Shown in pieces: positions 52,860-63,708 of a stretch of 64,000 nucleotides of DNA. A model generated the notes under the pieces. That model was not told where the DNA came from. It saw nothing but the letters and a program-made list of their open reading frames with translations, and did not search any database. Source of the stretch: Isochrysis galbana (taxonomy: Eukaryota; Haptophyta; Isochrysidales; Isochrysidaceae); the NCBI GenBank assembly GCA_018136815.1, contig CM030934.1, positions 5,479,318-5,543,317 of the forward strand, read 5' to 3'. Position 1 is the stretch's first letter. Each line of letters starts with the position of its first letter. Both the position numbers and the translations under genes were made by a program.

Positions 52860-52970
52860 TCGAGGACGGCCCCCCGGCATAGCTTTCGGGGGGGGATTGT
52901 TGGCGATCGGGAGAAAATTTCCCCCCGATACTAGCCATCGGGGGGCGTACACTCCGGGGGGGTAACATAG
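52860..52970 (-). repeat. Solo copy of the GC-palindrome arm
   Basis: Shares 'gttggcgatcgggagaaaat', 'ttccccccgata' and 'ccgggggggtaacat' with the right arm at 30080-30180, in the same orientation. It directly follows the CT microsatellite, mirroring the arm-microsatellite order at 28.6-29.1 kb. Confidence 0.8.
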
Positions 52971-53009
52971 GCGACAACAGTAAAGATTTTATTTCGAAAG
53001 TTCAGCGAG

Positions 53010-53896
53010 CAACTAAGTTTATACTTAGTTCGCCCATGGGGGGGCACGAGCCCACCTCTCTCTCCACTCCTCCCCTGCCATGGGGGAGGAACCACCCACT
53101 CTCCTGGCACGCCTGATGGCTTGCTAGGAGCACACAGCCCTGCTGACCCATTCCTCTCCCCACAGGCCCGCCTGACTCGCCCGCCCTGGCCCGTCGTGGC
53201 CTGCCCATCCCTCTGACCAGCCCCTCCTCCCCCTGAGCCCCCCTGATCAGGACCCCCCAGCCAGCTCCAGTCGACTGGCAGGGGCTCGAGAGCCAGCGAG
53301 GGAGAGGCAGGAGGGGCCAGGGCCATGCCCCAGCCTCACCTGCCCCCTGAGCTGTGCTCCCAGGCCCCTGCCGGCCTCCTGGGGACCTGAAGAGGGGCCG
53401 CAGGCGCGCGCCATGGGCCCCCGCCGCAGGGAAGAGAGGAGGAAAAGGGAAGAGGGAGGGGAGGGGGGAGCGGCAGCTCTCCCCTCCGGCAGAAACGTGT
53501 CTTCTCGCCCCGTTTGGGTAAGAGAAGACGGGGGCGCCAGAGCCAGGAGGGAAGGGCCGCGGCTCGCCGCGGCCACTCGCTCTAGCGAGGGAGATTAGCG
53601 CTTCTGGGCTCCTATCTCACGAATGCCCCCCCCCCCCCCTGCGTTGCTTTTACCCGAAAGGGGTTTTCCCCCAGCGTGGACTCGAGGAGAGGACGCGCTG
53701 GCGCGCTGGGGTGCGCGGGGCCGGTGCATGCACTGGGGCGAGGACAAATATCGAGGGGAGGGGGCAGTGCCCCCACCCCCCGGTATCACTCGGACACTTG
53801 GCCCGTCAGGCATGGCGGGATTCCGGGACTGAGACGTTATGTCCAATTAGCTAGTGGGGTTGGCTAGGATATAACATTGATTATTATTATTATTTA
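53010..53896 (+). mobile_element. Non-autonomous retroposon with 16-bp target duplication
   Basis: Flanked by perfect direct repeats tcgaaagttcagcgag at 52994-53009 and 53897-53912. The 887-bp unit starts 'caactaagtttatactta' and ends with an AT-rich tail ('gattattattattattta'). The first 400 bp belong to the dispersed repeat family also at 7945 and 56855; the last 340 bp recur at 36519-36862. The long duplication and simple tail indicate non-LTR-type retroposition. No ORF. Confidence 0.85.
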
Positions 53897-53912
53897 TCGA
53901 AAGTTCAGCGAG

Positions 53913-54213
53913 GTCACGTGACACGTGAGTTGTAACGCAAAAAAATTGCACAAGTAACGGGCCTAGCCTGTAGAAGTTGAAACTAGGATCTCAAGCGGCA
54001 TGCACAGTGAGAAGATTGGTCGGAGGTTGGCATTTGGAGGTATGGAACCCCTTTTACCTCGCGCGACTAGCCGGACACTACGTGCGCCCCAACCAACGTC
54101 CATGTGCTCGTGGTAACGGACCCATTCGATTGATGCATTAGTGATTGATAGCACGCCAACTAAGACATACAAAGGCATCTGCAGATATGTGCACTTGATT
54201 CCGCACTACGACG
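53913..54213. other. Intergenic, 3' flank of the transposase gene
   Basis: No feature recognised; presumably part of the Harbinger element. Confidence 0.4.
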
Positions 54214-55431
54214 TCACAGTGGCCCATACAAGAAGGCGTTTAGGCTCGGAGGTGACACGTTGAAGTGACGAGAAATCAGACCACCATGAGTGTCAAAGAA
54301 GCGCTCGGCGTTCAAGCACACCTTCATGTTCGAGAGGAGTGCAGCTACGTAATAGATACGAGCAAGGGGCATTTCACCCGCCTTCAGAATCTTGGTGTTG
54401 TCCACGAAGCTGAACTCTTGGATGACGGTGCAAAATTTCCACTCAACAGCTACACGCTTCCCATTCATCTGCGCATACGTCCGGCGGGCACGGTTGCTCA
54501 TAGCCCCTTTCGCCCCTCGCATGACGTAACGGGAACGCCCATACGCAGGGTCGCCGTAGACGTAGTACATATCCTGTCCACGACGCCCACCGGCATGTGC
54601 CTCTAATGTGCACGAGGTTTGCATCCTGCGGAGGAAACCGGATTGAGAGAGCATGTAACTGTCGTGGCGGCGGCCGGCACAACACCCATACAGGTCGACA
54701 ATCAAGCCGTTTGGTGCCACCACCGCTTGGAACTTGAAGCCGTGACTCTTGTAATAACCTGAGTGCAGCAGCCGTTGGAGGTGCCCGTCTGTGGGCCGGG
54801 CACACGCTCGAAAGGTCCCGTCAATGAACCCGATGCAGCGTTGCGCAGGTGCCCCTGCGACAAAGATTGCCTTTGCCCACTCCTCGAAGTGGCCCCTCCC
54901 TGCCCAACGTGTGATGTCGTCGACGCACCCCTTGAAGGACGCATAAATATGATTGAGGACGGCATAGAAGCACGCTGAATAAGCTGACGCGGCGCGACCG
55001 CCCATGATTTGCACCAACGTCGACCATGTGCATCGGTGAGCCATGCGAAATAAGAAAGTGCACAACGCTTCCATTGGCTCAAACAAGCAGTGGTGCCCTG
55101 GTTTTCCTACTGACACAAAGCCCGCAGGCGTGAGAGGCAGGCGCAACTCTTGGAGGAGGATGGGAAGGTCCTCCCGGCGAAATCTGAAATTCTCGTAGAT
55201 CTTCTCCTCGCCAAACATCCCGTCCAATGAGAAAGGGACGCGGAGAACCCCTTTCGCCCAGCTCCTCGTGGGCCGCATATACTCGTAAGCGATGGCGACA
55301 ACTGCAGTGACCACTAAGCGATGGCTACGCAAATTGCGCAGCCGCCTCCGCGCAGCCACGTTGAGGATGATGGCCTCAAGCATGCGGCCGAGATTATCCC
55401 TCTCCGTGGCGGTGCGCTTGAGCAGGGGCAT
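54214..55431 (-). CDS. PIF/Harbinger DDE transposase (HARBI1-like)
   Basis: Intronless 405-aa ORF from ATG 55431 (the frame is also open upstream). The N-terminal region IYENFRFRREDLPILLQELR and EALCTFLFRMAHRCTWSTLV matches the helical part before the catalytic domain. The DDE_4 nuclease domain shows the first Asp in QRCIGFIDGTFRACARP, the second in LYGCCAGRRHDSYMLSQSG, the conserved YVYGDPAYG loop, and the catalytic Glu in NGKRVAVEWKF. All catalytic residues are present and the frame is whole, so the protein may be functional, either in the transposon or domesticated. The convergent ORF at 50.1-51.9 kb is the expected partner. The 887-bp retroposon sits between them. Confidence 0.92.
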   Translation of the reverse strand: MPLLKRTATERDNLGRMLEAIILNVAARRRLRNLRSHRLVVTAVVAIAYEYMRPTRSWAKGVLRVPFSLDGMFGEEKIYENFRFRREDLPILLQELRLPLTPAGFVSVGKPGHHCLFEPMEALCTFLFRMAHRCTWSTLVQIMGGRAASAYSACFYAVLNHIYASFKGCVDDITRWAGRGHFEEWAKAIFVAGAPAQRCIGFIDGTFRACARPTDGHLQRLLHSGYYKSHGFKFQAVVAPNGLIVDLYGCCAGRRHDSYMLSQSGFLRRMQTSCTLEAHAGGRRGQDMYYVYGDPAYGRSRYVMRGAKGAMSNRARRTYAQMNGKRVAVEWKFCTVIQEFSFVDNTKILKAGEMPLARIYYVAALLSNMKVCLNAERFFDTHGGLISRHFNVSPPSLNAFLYGPL

Positions 55432-57942
55432 CTGTGTTCGGAGAGTGAGTGGGTGGGTGTGATTACTCGATTCCTGAGGATGGCGTTCTTGAGTCCGCCC
55501 CCCCCCCCCCCACACACACACAGACAAAGGTTGCCGCCAGAACCACCGCCATTCCGATCACTATCAGTGCCTGCGCCTCAACCCCCAGCACAACACGCAC
55601 ATTTGCCTCCATTTTTGCCTACTTGTGCCCCTCCCCCTTTCCGGCTGGGGCTTTTTCCAGCAATGTTGTCTTTACGGCTCCGCCGTCCACCGCCCACGCC
55701 TCCGCCTCGTCCACGAATCCTACGACTAATCCCCTAGCTGGCACCGCCATCTCCTCGCTGCCTCAACTCACACCACCGCCCTCGCCCTCTCTGAACTCCG
55801 CGGCCCCTCCTCCTCCGCCGTCATCTCTGACTCCCCAGCTGTCGATGCCTCCGTCTCCACTCGCCGTCAAAGCGTGTGAGTGCGGGCAACGAGGAAGTTT
55901 GGCCCCCGGCAGGTTGCACGCTCGGCTGACCCGCGAGCGCTGGGCGGCGGGCGGCGGGCGAGTCACCTGTCTCTCGCTGCTGCAGCGTGCAGCTGTTTGC
56001 TGCTTGGCAGTCCGTGTGCTCGCGGCGATCTCCTGCGCACACACGCGGTCAGTGGCGGGATAGGGGAAACAGTGACAATGAGAGAAGAGGAAGTGCAGTG
56101 TGGAGGCAATGCGCATGTGAGGGGAGAAATGGACAGCCGGTCGCAAGGTGTGCTTGACGGGTGTGCAGAGCTTGCGGGCGGACGGTCACCTCGCTGCACT
56201 TGCGGGCGGCGGGGGGGAGGCGGGCGGCGGAGGGGCCCGTCACCGTCGTTTCGCAGCGCCGACGGATTTTGTTTTTCGCTTCTCCTCCATTTCACCTCCC
56301 AAGTTTTCTTTCTCCGTCACTGAAGCTGCCCTCGGCCCTCAAAGTTTGAAGCCTCGACGTCTCCTCAAACTTTGAGGTAGGGCACCGTTCACTGACACTC
56401 TCTAAAGAGGAAGGAATCCCGCCAGGCCTCTCCCTCCCTCTCTAGTGGACCTCTCCCTCCCTCTCTCGATGCGCTCGCTCTTCTAGGGCCTCCGTTCACG
56501 AAAGAAGGAAGCGGCTTATGTGAAAGAAGGGTGAAGCGCAAAGTGGTCTCTCTCTCTCGACTCTCGGTCTTGGCTACTTCATTCAGCATGCAACGGCAGA
56601 GGAATCCTTCCTTCCTCATCCCTCCGCGGCGCTTCCGTCGCCAGCGCACTAGACGAAGGGCGGAATGGAGGGGAAGGATCGAAGGGGCGGGGCCCTCTCC
56701 GTTTGCTAACGTAAACGGGGCCCATATCTCACCGCACTCCGCACTCCATCGGGGGGGGTGCAACCCCCCCGCTTCTCCCTTTCTCCACTCTCACCCAGCC
56801 CAGCGCTCTCCCTGCGGCGCATCGCCATGCGACGCGCCACGAGCCACTACCTGCTCTCACAAGTCCTTTGGCCTTGGGGAGCTGCCAGAGGGCCAGTCAG
56901 GCAGCTCAGGGGGCAGTGGAGGCTGGGGATCAGCCCCTGCCCCCCCGTGCCTCTCCCACGCTCGCCTCGCTGGTCTTGGTCTTGGTCTTGGGAGCCGCCC
57001 AAAGGCCCCTGTCTGCCTGGCGACCAGGGAGGGGGGGGGAGTAAGCTTGAGGGCAGGCCCAACGCCGGCGTGGGAGTGCGATTCGCGGCCCGCGCCCACT
57101 AGGGGTCTGGGCGAGTATGATGAGTGCCCAACCCCTCAGCCTCAGCCCCTGTCAGAGGGCAGAGGGCAGGGGCTGAGGTTGGTTGTACGACGTTGTATGG
57201 GCCCAACCTGGGGGGTGTCCGCCATGGAGTGAGGGGGGCGCGAGGCCCCCATTGACCCCTACTTATAAAAGAAGGTTCAGCTACTAGCTACTAGCCAACC
57301 GTTTACTGAGTTAGGCGCGTGCGACGCGGGGCGCGGGGGCGGGGGACACGAACGAAGATGAAGAAGCACGAACAAAGCACAGAGCGCGAAGCGCACTACC
57401 CCCGCATGCCCCAGCACAAGAGCATAGTGCTCGTGCGTGCACCAACGGAGCCAGCGACAAGCGGCAAGGGCTGCAGTGTTCGAGTGTTCGAGTGTTCGTC
57501 AATCCTCAGTCCTCAGCGCGCCGGTGCCGGCGCTCCCGTGACTCCGCCGCCGCGGCAGGAGAAGGGAATCTGTGTGCCCCCCACGAAACCGGCAAACCGT
57601 CCACTCCACACGCCCCACCCCCCCTCCCCCCCTCTTCCCTCTCTTCCTCTTCCTCTGCTGGTTCGTTCGTTCCTCTCCTATCTTTCCTCTTCTCTCATCT
57701 CATCAGCTGTCTTAAATCTCTTTATTTCTCTCCTTGCCTTCTCTCCTCGCTCCCCTCTCTCATCTAGCTAGCCGTGGTGCGCGTGCCCTCCAAGCACGCT
57801 TTTATTCATCTTCCGGCGCCCTTTTCTTTCACTCCGCTTGAGCCAGTGCATTCTTCGCTCTCTCGCTTGCCGCCCTCGTCCGGCCTCTCCGCCCATCCAT
57901 CCCTCTTCCGCCTTCCCCCCTGCCTCCCCTCGCTATCCCCGC
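55432..57942. other. Intergenic region without a supported gene
   Basis: Contains a C-run with CA repeat (55499-55521), Pro/Ser/Thr-rich plus-strand frames (55449-56063) without recognisable domains, a hairpin 'cctcaaagtttg...ctcaaactttgagg' near 56337-56376, a repeat copy at 56855-57270 (minus), and CT-rich DNA leading into the aminotransferase gene. Confidence 0.5.
56855..57270 (-). repeat. Dispersed 400-bp repeat, copy C (inverted)
   Basis: Minus-strand order 'ggggtcaatgggggcctcg', 'caacctcagcccctgcc', 'tgccccctgagctgcctg' parallels copy A (7945-8330) and the first part of the retroposon at 53010. Confidence 0.7.
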
Positions 57943-59462
57943 ATGCCCTCAAGCGCCACTCTAGCTGAGACCATCCCGCCGCCGCCCAAGCGGCCCCGCT
58001 CCGCCTTCTCCTCGCTCCGCTCGGCTGAGCCTGACTCTATCATGCAGCTAAGGGAGCTCTTCCTCTGCGACCCACACCCCTCGAAGCTCTCTCTCGGCCT
58101 TGGGATCTACCGAACGGAGCAGAACGAGCCATACCTGCTCGAAAGTGTCCGTCGCGCCGAGCAAAGCGTGCTCACCGCACAGGCAGAGGGACAATTCTCC
58201 AAGGACTATTTGCCGCCAGATGGGCTGCGGACGCTCTGCGCCGCCGCAGCCAACCTTGTCTTTGGAGACAGCCTTGACGAGCGCGGCGCGATGGCGGGGC
58301 AGTCGCTGATGTCATTGCAGACATGTGGAGGCACTGGCGCCCTCCGTCTCGGATTCGGGCTTCTCCGAGCCGCCTGTCGCACTACCGTCCTCGTCCCTGA
58401 TCCCACGTGGGCGTCGCACGAGTTCATCCTAGCGACAGAGGGTATGTCGGTGCAGACCTACCGCTACTTTGACGGCCAGAGCTGCCGGCTGGACCTTGCT
58501 GGGATGTGTGAGGATTTGCAGAACGCGCCCGAGGGCTCTGTCGTCCTTCTCCACGCCTCGGGCCACAACCCGACCGGATGCGACCCGAGCCACGAGCAAT
58601 GGCGCACAATTTGTGACACGATCGAGCAGCGTGAGCATTTTGCCTTCTTCGATCTCGCGTATCAAGGGCTCACCTCCGGTGACTTTGATGCGGATGCCTG
58701 GTCGGTACGGCACTTTGCACGCCGCGGCACCCTCGAGATGGCCGTCGCGCAGTCCTTTTCCAAGAATATGGGCCTCTACTCAGAGCGGGTCGGCACCCTC
58801 TCCATCGTTTGCTCCGATCCAGACAAGGTGTCTTGCCTGCGCGGGCTCGCCAAGACGCTCGTGCGCACCCAGTATTCCTCGCCTCCCGCTCACGGCGCAC
58901 GTGTCGCCGCTAAGATCCTCACCGACGAGGTGCTATTCGAGCAGTGGCGCGCCGAAGTGGCAGCTATGGCCGAGCGCATCCGGCGCGTGCGCGTACTTCT
59001 GCACAAGGAGCTCGTTGCTATTAACTGCGCCTCGCCCGCACGTGCGACCTCACCAAAGCATGTGGCTGACGTGCCGCTGGGCATCAACGCTTTGGCCGCG
59101 CCGCGCCATTTCGTCTCTCCGCCCGGCTCTCCTCAGAGTGCATCCTCGTGCTGGGGCCATCTTGTCCAGCAAGCTGGCATGTTCTCTTTCACGGGCCTCA
59201 CGATGACACAAGTCGAGCGCCTGCGGACGCAGGTTCGTTGACACAACAGCGCGCTTGTGGCCAACCCCGTCTTGACCCGGCAGTTCATCGCTACCGCGCC
59301 CTACCATCTTATGCTAGTAGCGTTCTCTCCACCCGCTCACCTCCTGGCCCTTCGCAGCATCACATCTACATTACATCTGATGGGCGTATTTGTATGGCCA
59401 CCCTATCAAGCTCAGCGTGCGCTCGTCTAGCTCGTGCCATCAAGGATGTGATCAATGGATGA
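57943..59462 (+). CDS. Aspartate aminotransferase-type PLP enzyme
   Basis: ATG 57943 is the first in-frame ATG. Exons 57943-59232 and 59358-59462 (intron 125 nt) give 464 aa. Class I aminotransferase features: SKLSLGLGIYRTEQNEPYLL (N-terminal aspartate-aminotransferase signature), LQTCGGTGALRLGFGLLRAA, VVLLHASGHNPTGCDPSHEQ, FAFFDLAYQGL, and VAQSFSKNMGLYSERVG with the PLP lysine. Exon 2 supplies the usual C-terminus HHIYITSDGRICMATLSSSA. It exchanges amino groups between aspartate/2-oxoglutarate and oxaloacetate/glutamate; many members also accept tyrosine or phenylalanine, which would feed HPPD, but that specificity cannot be read from sequence. No strong targeting peptide (MPSSATLAETIPPPPKRPRS), so cytosolic is likely. 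The active-site variant LYSERVG is normal for the family. Confidence 0.93.
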
Positions 59463-60433
59463 AACGGTGATCTCGAAGGCACATGCCCTTGTCATCTCGG
59501 ACGACGAGGGCTCCCGGGAAGTCCATGCAGCGTAATTCGATATGGTCGGGCTGGGCCGGCTCTAGTGTCGGAACGAGTGTCTACCCATTCATTCCTCTTG
59601 CTTGTGGATATTGCGGTGCCTCAAGGTTGTTGATGCTAAGTGAGAAGTGCGGCTGGTCTCCACTTCTCGTAACGCTCCGTGCATTCCCATTTGGACCCGT
59701 GCCGCCACAACGTCAATACAACATATGTAGGTGATGGCCGCAGCATGGCGCATGGGAAGGACTTTCTTGTTTCTTGCGCCACCCGTCGGCCTTCTGCTTT
59801 CTACGATGATGGGCTTGCGCTGATGCGCATTGAAAGAAGGCTGTGCGGCGATGCAAATTTTGGGTGATTACATTCCCATCGATTGGCCCTTGCCTGGTGC
59901 TATGCACGTCGGCAACATTGCAAAGCGTTGACGGGCTCTGAGTGTCTTGCTATTGTGGCAGGAGCTACAGCTACAGCTACAGCTTGCGAGTACAAGTAGG
60001 AGAAGCCTGAGAGGCGCCCATTTTGAAAGACCATCTTGGGATTGGAAGGCTATGAAAGCACGCCTGAAACACCCTTGAAGATGCAGGACTGCAGGCCGCT
60101 ACGAAGAACCAGCACACTAGCTACACATTCGACTCAACATTACGCATGCAATTGAAAATCGTGAAGATTCAGACTACTATCTACTATCTAGACTACCAAT
60201 TAATAGTTAATGTAGTAGTACTGTAGTATATACATGTACATTGCAAAGACTTTCTAGGGGAAAGAAAGCACCGGGAGGCGTGGATCCGGTCCTCGTTCGA
60301 CGGGAAGCTAGCAGATACCATGATGCCCGTCCCTTCTTGCGCCTTCACAACGGTGCAGCAATGCACGACGCGCCTGAAGAGGAAAAGCAGGCTGCAAGCT
60401 AGGAAGTGCCCGCCCCCCAGGGGTGCACTGAAG
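59463..60433. other. Intergenic, nothing recognised
   Basis: 3' flank of the aminotransferase gene, with a short 'agctacagctacagctacag' repeat near 59966 and TA-rich sequence near 60180-60240. No gene. Confidence 0.5.
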
Positions 60434-61354
60434 GTAGGAAAATTTTTAACAAATTTTTATGGGTCGCGGCGCGGCAAAGGAACGGAACTAGCGCTAACTC
60501 AAGACAGGACTCCCTGCCGCGGCAAGCGCAAGCACCCTTCCCCCTTATGCGCCACCCAGCTCTTCACTAGCTTTCTACCTGCGCTAGCTGTAGCGCCCCT
60601 CCCTCCACACTCAAACAGCCCCCCACGCCAGGATCCTGTTCTGGTCTCGCAGGCAAGGGGGCCTAATGGGAGGGAGAGGAGCAACTCCTCAGAGAGGAGC
60701 TGTGGAGAAGGAGATGTCTGAGTGGGGGCGCTATACCCTTGCGCTAGGCATGGGCAGCGACGCCGCCTCAAGACATGTCCTCCCTCTTGTCTTGAGTCGA
60801 GCAATTTTTGGTGCTTGAAAAAGAGGGCGAGAAGGGTTGTGCTTCTTGGGTTGTTGGTAGTTGGAAGAGGGAGTGGGAGAGGGATTCAGGTATTGGAAGA
60901 GGGCCCAAAGGGCACTGAGTTGTAGGTACTTGTGGCCAACAATAGTGGGGTGAAAACGATAAGTGTAAGTGTATCAACATGGGTCTTGAGTTTGAGTTTG
61001 AGTTGAAATTTTTGGTGCTTGAAACAGAGGGTGAGGGGGTTCGTGCTGTTTGGGTTGGTTGTGGTGTGAAGGGGGAGTGGGAGAGGGAGTCTAGTGTTGA
61101 AAGAGGGCCCAAGGCAGGGTACTGAACTGTAGATACTTGTGGCCCACAAGAGTGGGGTGAAGGAAACGAGTGTGTCAACAGCATGTTGGGAAACAGAGGC
61201 ATGGGGTGCTCTCCATGGAAGATCGATGCTTGTGAAGTGCCCTCCCATGATGGGTGCACTGATGGTAGAGGTTTCCACCATGGGAAGGGCAGCTGAGCTG
61301 CCCTCCCACATGAGGTGCTCTTGGGGTGGGAGGGTTTCCCACTGTTGGAGGGGG
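60434..61354 (-). repeat. Dispersed ~900-bp repeat family, copy 3
   Basis: Nearly identical in order to 24720-25606, including 'ttaacaaatttttatggg' at the edge, two tandem units of about 190 bp, and the terminal 'cccactgttggaggggg' at 61339-61354, where similarity to copy 2 ends. A methyltransferase-like frame starts exactly at this border. Confidence 0.9.
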
Positions 61355-62295
61355 CACAAGTCGCCACTTGTGACCTCTACCCATCCGAAATTGATTACGT
61401 CCCGCACTTCCAAGGCGATTCGAGGCACGTACAAGACCAAGGGTGGGACCTAGTTATCGCGCATCCTCCGTGCACATACCTTTCTGCGGCTAGCCGCCAA
61501 TGGCTTCGAAAAGAGCCCGAGCGTCGAAAAGCCCTGGAGTCAGCTGCTCGGGTCTTCGTATCGATGGCTAGCTCCGACGCCCCGTTCGTAGCCGTCGAGA
61601 ATCCGAGGATGCACGCCGACGCCCTCCGTCTAATCGGTGGATTGACGCCGAGGCAGTACGTGCAGCCGTGGGAGCATGGCACCGGCCATCAGAAAGCGAC
61701 AGGCTTGTACTTGTCTCCGAGCCTGCCCTCGCTGGTCCCGAGTCATCCTGTTGAAGGCCGCCAATCCGCGATGGCCGACCTATCACCGTCACCCCACAGA
61801 GGTGCCTTGCGTAGCCGGACCTACGTAGGCATCGCCGGAGCGATGGCCGTTCAATGGATGCCACTTCTGCGCGCTCACGTTCGCGCAGCCGTAGTCGAAG
61901 GCCGAACGCTAGTGCCAGTGTCCCAGCTGTTGGACGAGGCCCGAATTAGCCTAGCCGAGAGGCCCGAGTTGAGCTCGACTGAACCCCGGCTGTGCGACCC
62001 TAAGACGCTTGATGACCGGGCCAGAACGGCTATCGAAGAAGAGGATGAAGCACGGCTGCAGGGCGGTTGCCCTTCTACCGCCGACGGCCTCCCTTCGGTC
62101 GTCCTTGAGACCACGCTTGATTCCGAAGTAATTACGAGTACATTCGAGCCGTGGACGCTACCATGCGCGCCGCGAGTACCTACTGACACCTCACCTCGTA
62201 CAGTGCGCAAGCGTAGAGGTCACCTGCGTCTGACTCAACGCAACACTCAGGTTAGCAAAACTCCTGTAAAAGGGAGAAACAAAAGGGTGGGGTAG
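61354..62295 (+). CDS. Phage-type cytosine-C5 DNA methyltransferase-like ORF, start not visible
   Basis: The frame from the repeat border codes for about 313 aa. It reads VATCDLYPSEID, then WDLVIAHPPCTYLSAASRQW (motif IV Pro-Cys), a helical stretch, APFVAVENPRMHADALRL (motif VI Glu-Asn), YVQPWEHGTGHQKATGLYL, and RSRTYVGIAGAMAVQWM near the end of the domain. In order and spacing this resembles proteins of phages and bacteria annotated as C5-methylase-like. A hydrophilic tail of about 130 residues ends in basic KRRGHLRLTQRNTQ. The usual SAM-binding N-terminus is not found; the dispersed repeat occupies its place, and the only upstream frame runs through repeat DNA without an ATG. It may be a gene fragment, a spliced gene, or part of a mobile or virus-derived element. 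No intron is seen. Confidence 0.6.
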   Translation, partial: AQVATCDLYPSEIDYVPHFQGDSRHVQDQGWDLVIAHPPCTYLSAASRQWLRKEPERRKALESAARVFVSMASSDAPFVAVENPRMHADALRLIGGLTPRQYVQPWEHGTGHQKATGLYLSPSLPSLVPSHPVEGRQSAMADLSPSPHRGALRSRTYVGIAGAMAVQWMPLLRAHVRAAVVEGRTLVPVSQLLDEARISLAERPELSSTEPRLCDPKTLDDRARTAIEEEDEARLQGGCPSTADGLPSVVLETTLDSEVITSTFEPWTLPCAPRVPTDTSPRTVRKRRGHLRLTQRNTQVSKTPVKGRNKRVG

Positions 62296-63708
62296 GGTGA
62301 GTCAAACTACAACCGCCGCGTGAGGTTGCCAAGTTTGTACTAACCTAACATCGGATCCGAGGGTTCAAATTCAAATTCACCACGATGTCGCAATACATGA
62401 TATGGTACCTCGATTCTACTAGAGTTGGTCGCGACAACTCCTAGTACTCGATGTCAATGCCTGGGAATGTCTCCTAGGGTAACATCATCGCTCGCTCGAT
62501 CTCTCGTTTCGATAACGCTACTTCGCAGTCCGATATTTTGATTACGAATGCATCCGATTCTTTAAGTCTCCGATCCTCCGATATCCGATCTCCGATCTCC
62601 GATATTCTGTGCCAAATGGCTCGGAACACGCGTAACTGTTCGAATCCCCGATGGAATTCAGAAGGCCTCGCCTACCGATGTGCTATGAAATATTGCTCGA
62701 TCTTCGATTGTTGCTATGAGAAAATGCTGCCGATTGGACGCTTGCTCTCCGTCACCGTCACCGCTGTCGCTTTGTCGCCATGTGGCACACGAAAAAGTGA
62801 GGAGCCGCAACGCCCCACTTCTCTTGATGGTAAGGTAATCGAACGTACCGTCCGTCCGACCGCTCAACATCAGGGGATGTTTCGATCTTAGTCGGGGGGT
62901 GTCGCATTCGCGAGCCTCTGCAGGCTATTTCGCTCTACCGTTATAACCGCGATGGTAAATCATCAATCTTCGTTCTCATGTCTATCTATACGTCTACGAC
63001 GTCTCCACGCTTCTATCAATCACTACACTTCATTCAATGTTGGTCTACCATTATATCCACGTGGCCAAGCAGCTTCTACAGGCTTCTTTCTACTCGGAAT
63101 ATGAATATGCTCTAGCTCTGGACTGATCACCCAGGCATGGAGATCAAGGGAGTAGTAAGCACGTGTCGATGAAGACCAAGGAAGTAGCGAGCATCTTGCT
63201 TGCTAAAGTACACCCTCAAGAACCTCAAGCATCTAGACTCTGTAAGTCTGACACCTCTGTAAGCTTCTAGACTTTTTAAGTCTACCAGCTACTCCATGGC
63301 TAAGCTACGAAAAGCTATAGGTAAAGTGCACGCCGCTGTGCTCGCGTTGAGACGCTATTCGCCGATGAATCTTGTAGGATCTTCACTAAGCATGGATGAA
63401 TCCCTTTCGCGCCTTTTCTGTGTGCAATCCTTCTCTAGGACGACGAGACGACGAGTTCTCTTCTGGCCAATTGGTTCCTTCTTTGCTCTCTCTGTTCACC
63501 CACCGTGGCTTTCGCTCCCGTGTTTATTACGTGTTGCCCTTGTTTATGTTAGAAAGTGGTGTGGCGTGTCTTCGTACGCATCCAGCAGCCGTCGCAGCGC
63601 TCTGCGATCGAAGCCGTACCGTGACCCCTCGTACCCTTGAGCCCCTACTGCCTTGTGTGTGGTCTCTCGCTAGAAATCACCCACTAGAGATTGATTCAAT
63701 CTGTTCCT
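62296..63708. other. Region without a supported gene
   Basis: Lower GC than its neighbours. It contains a 'tccgatctccgata' micro-repeat at 62560-62605 and many TCTAGACT/CTTCTA-type words near 63220-63290. A G-rich stretch at 62891-62899 followed by TG could mark a long terminal repeat, but no matching second copy or primer site is seen in the window. No gene is recognised. Confidence 0.35.

Noticed and set aside
62560-62665. Possible tRNA B box 'gttcgaatccc'
   Set aside because: No matching A box and no seven-base acceptor stem can be drawn at the right distance.
62891-63708. Possible long terminal repeat after a G-rich tract
   Set aside because: No second copy, primer-binding site or coding domain is visible in the window, so the call cannot be supported.
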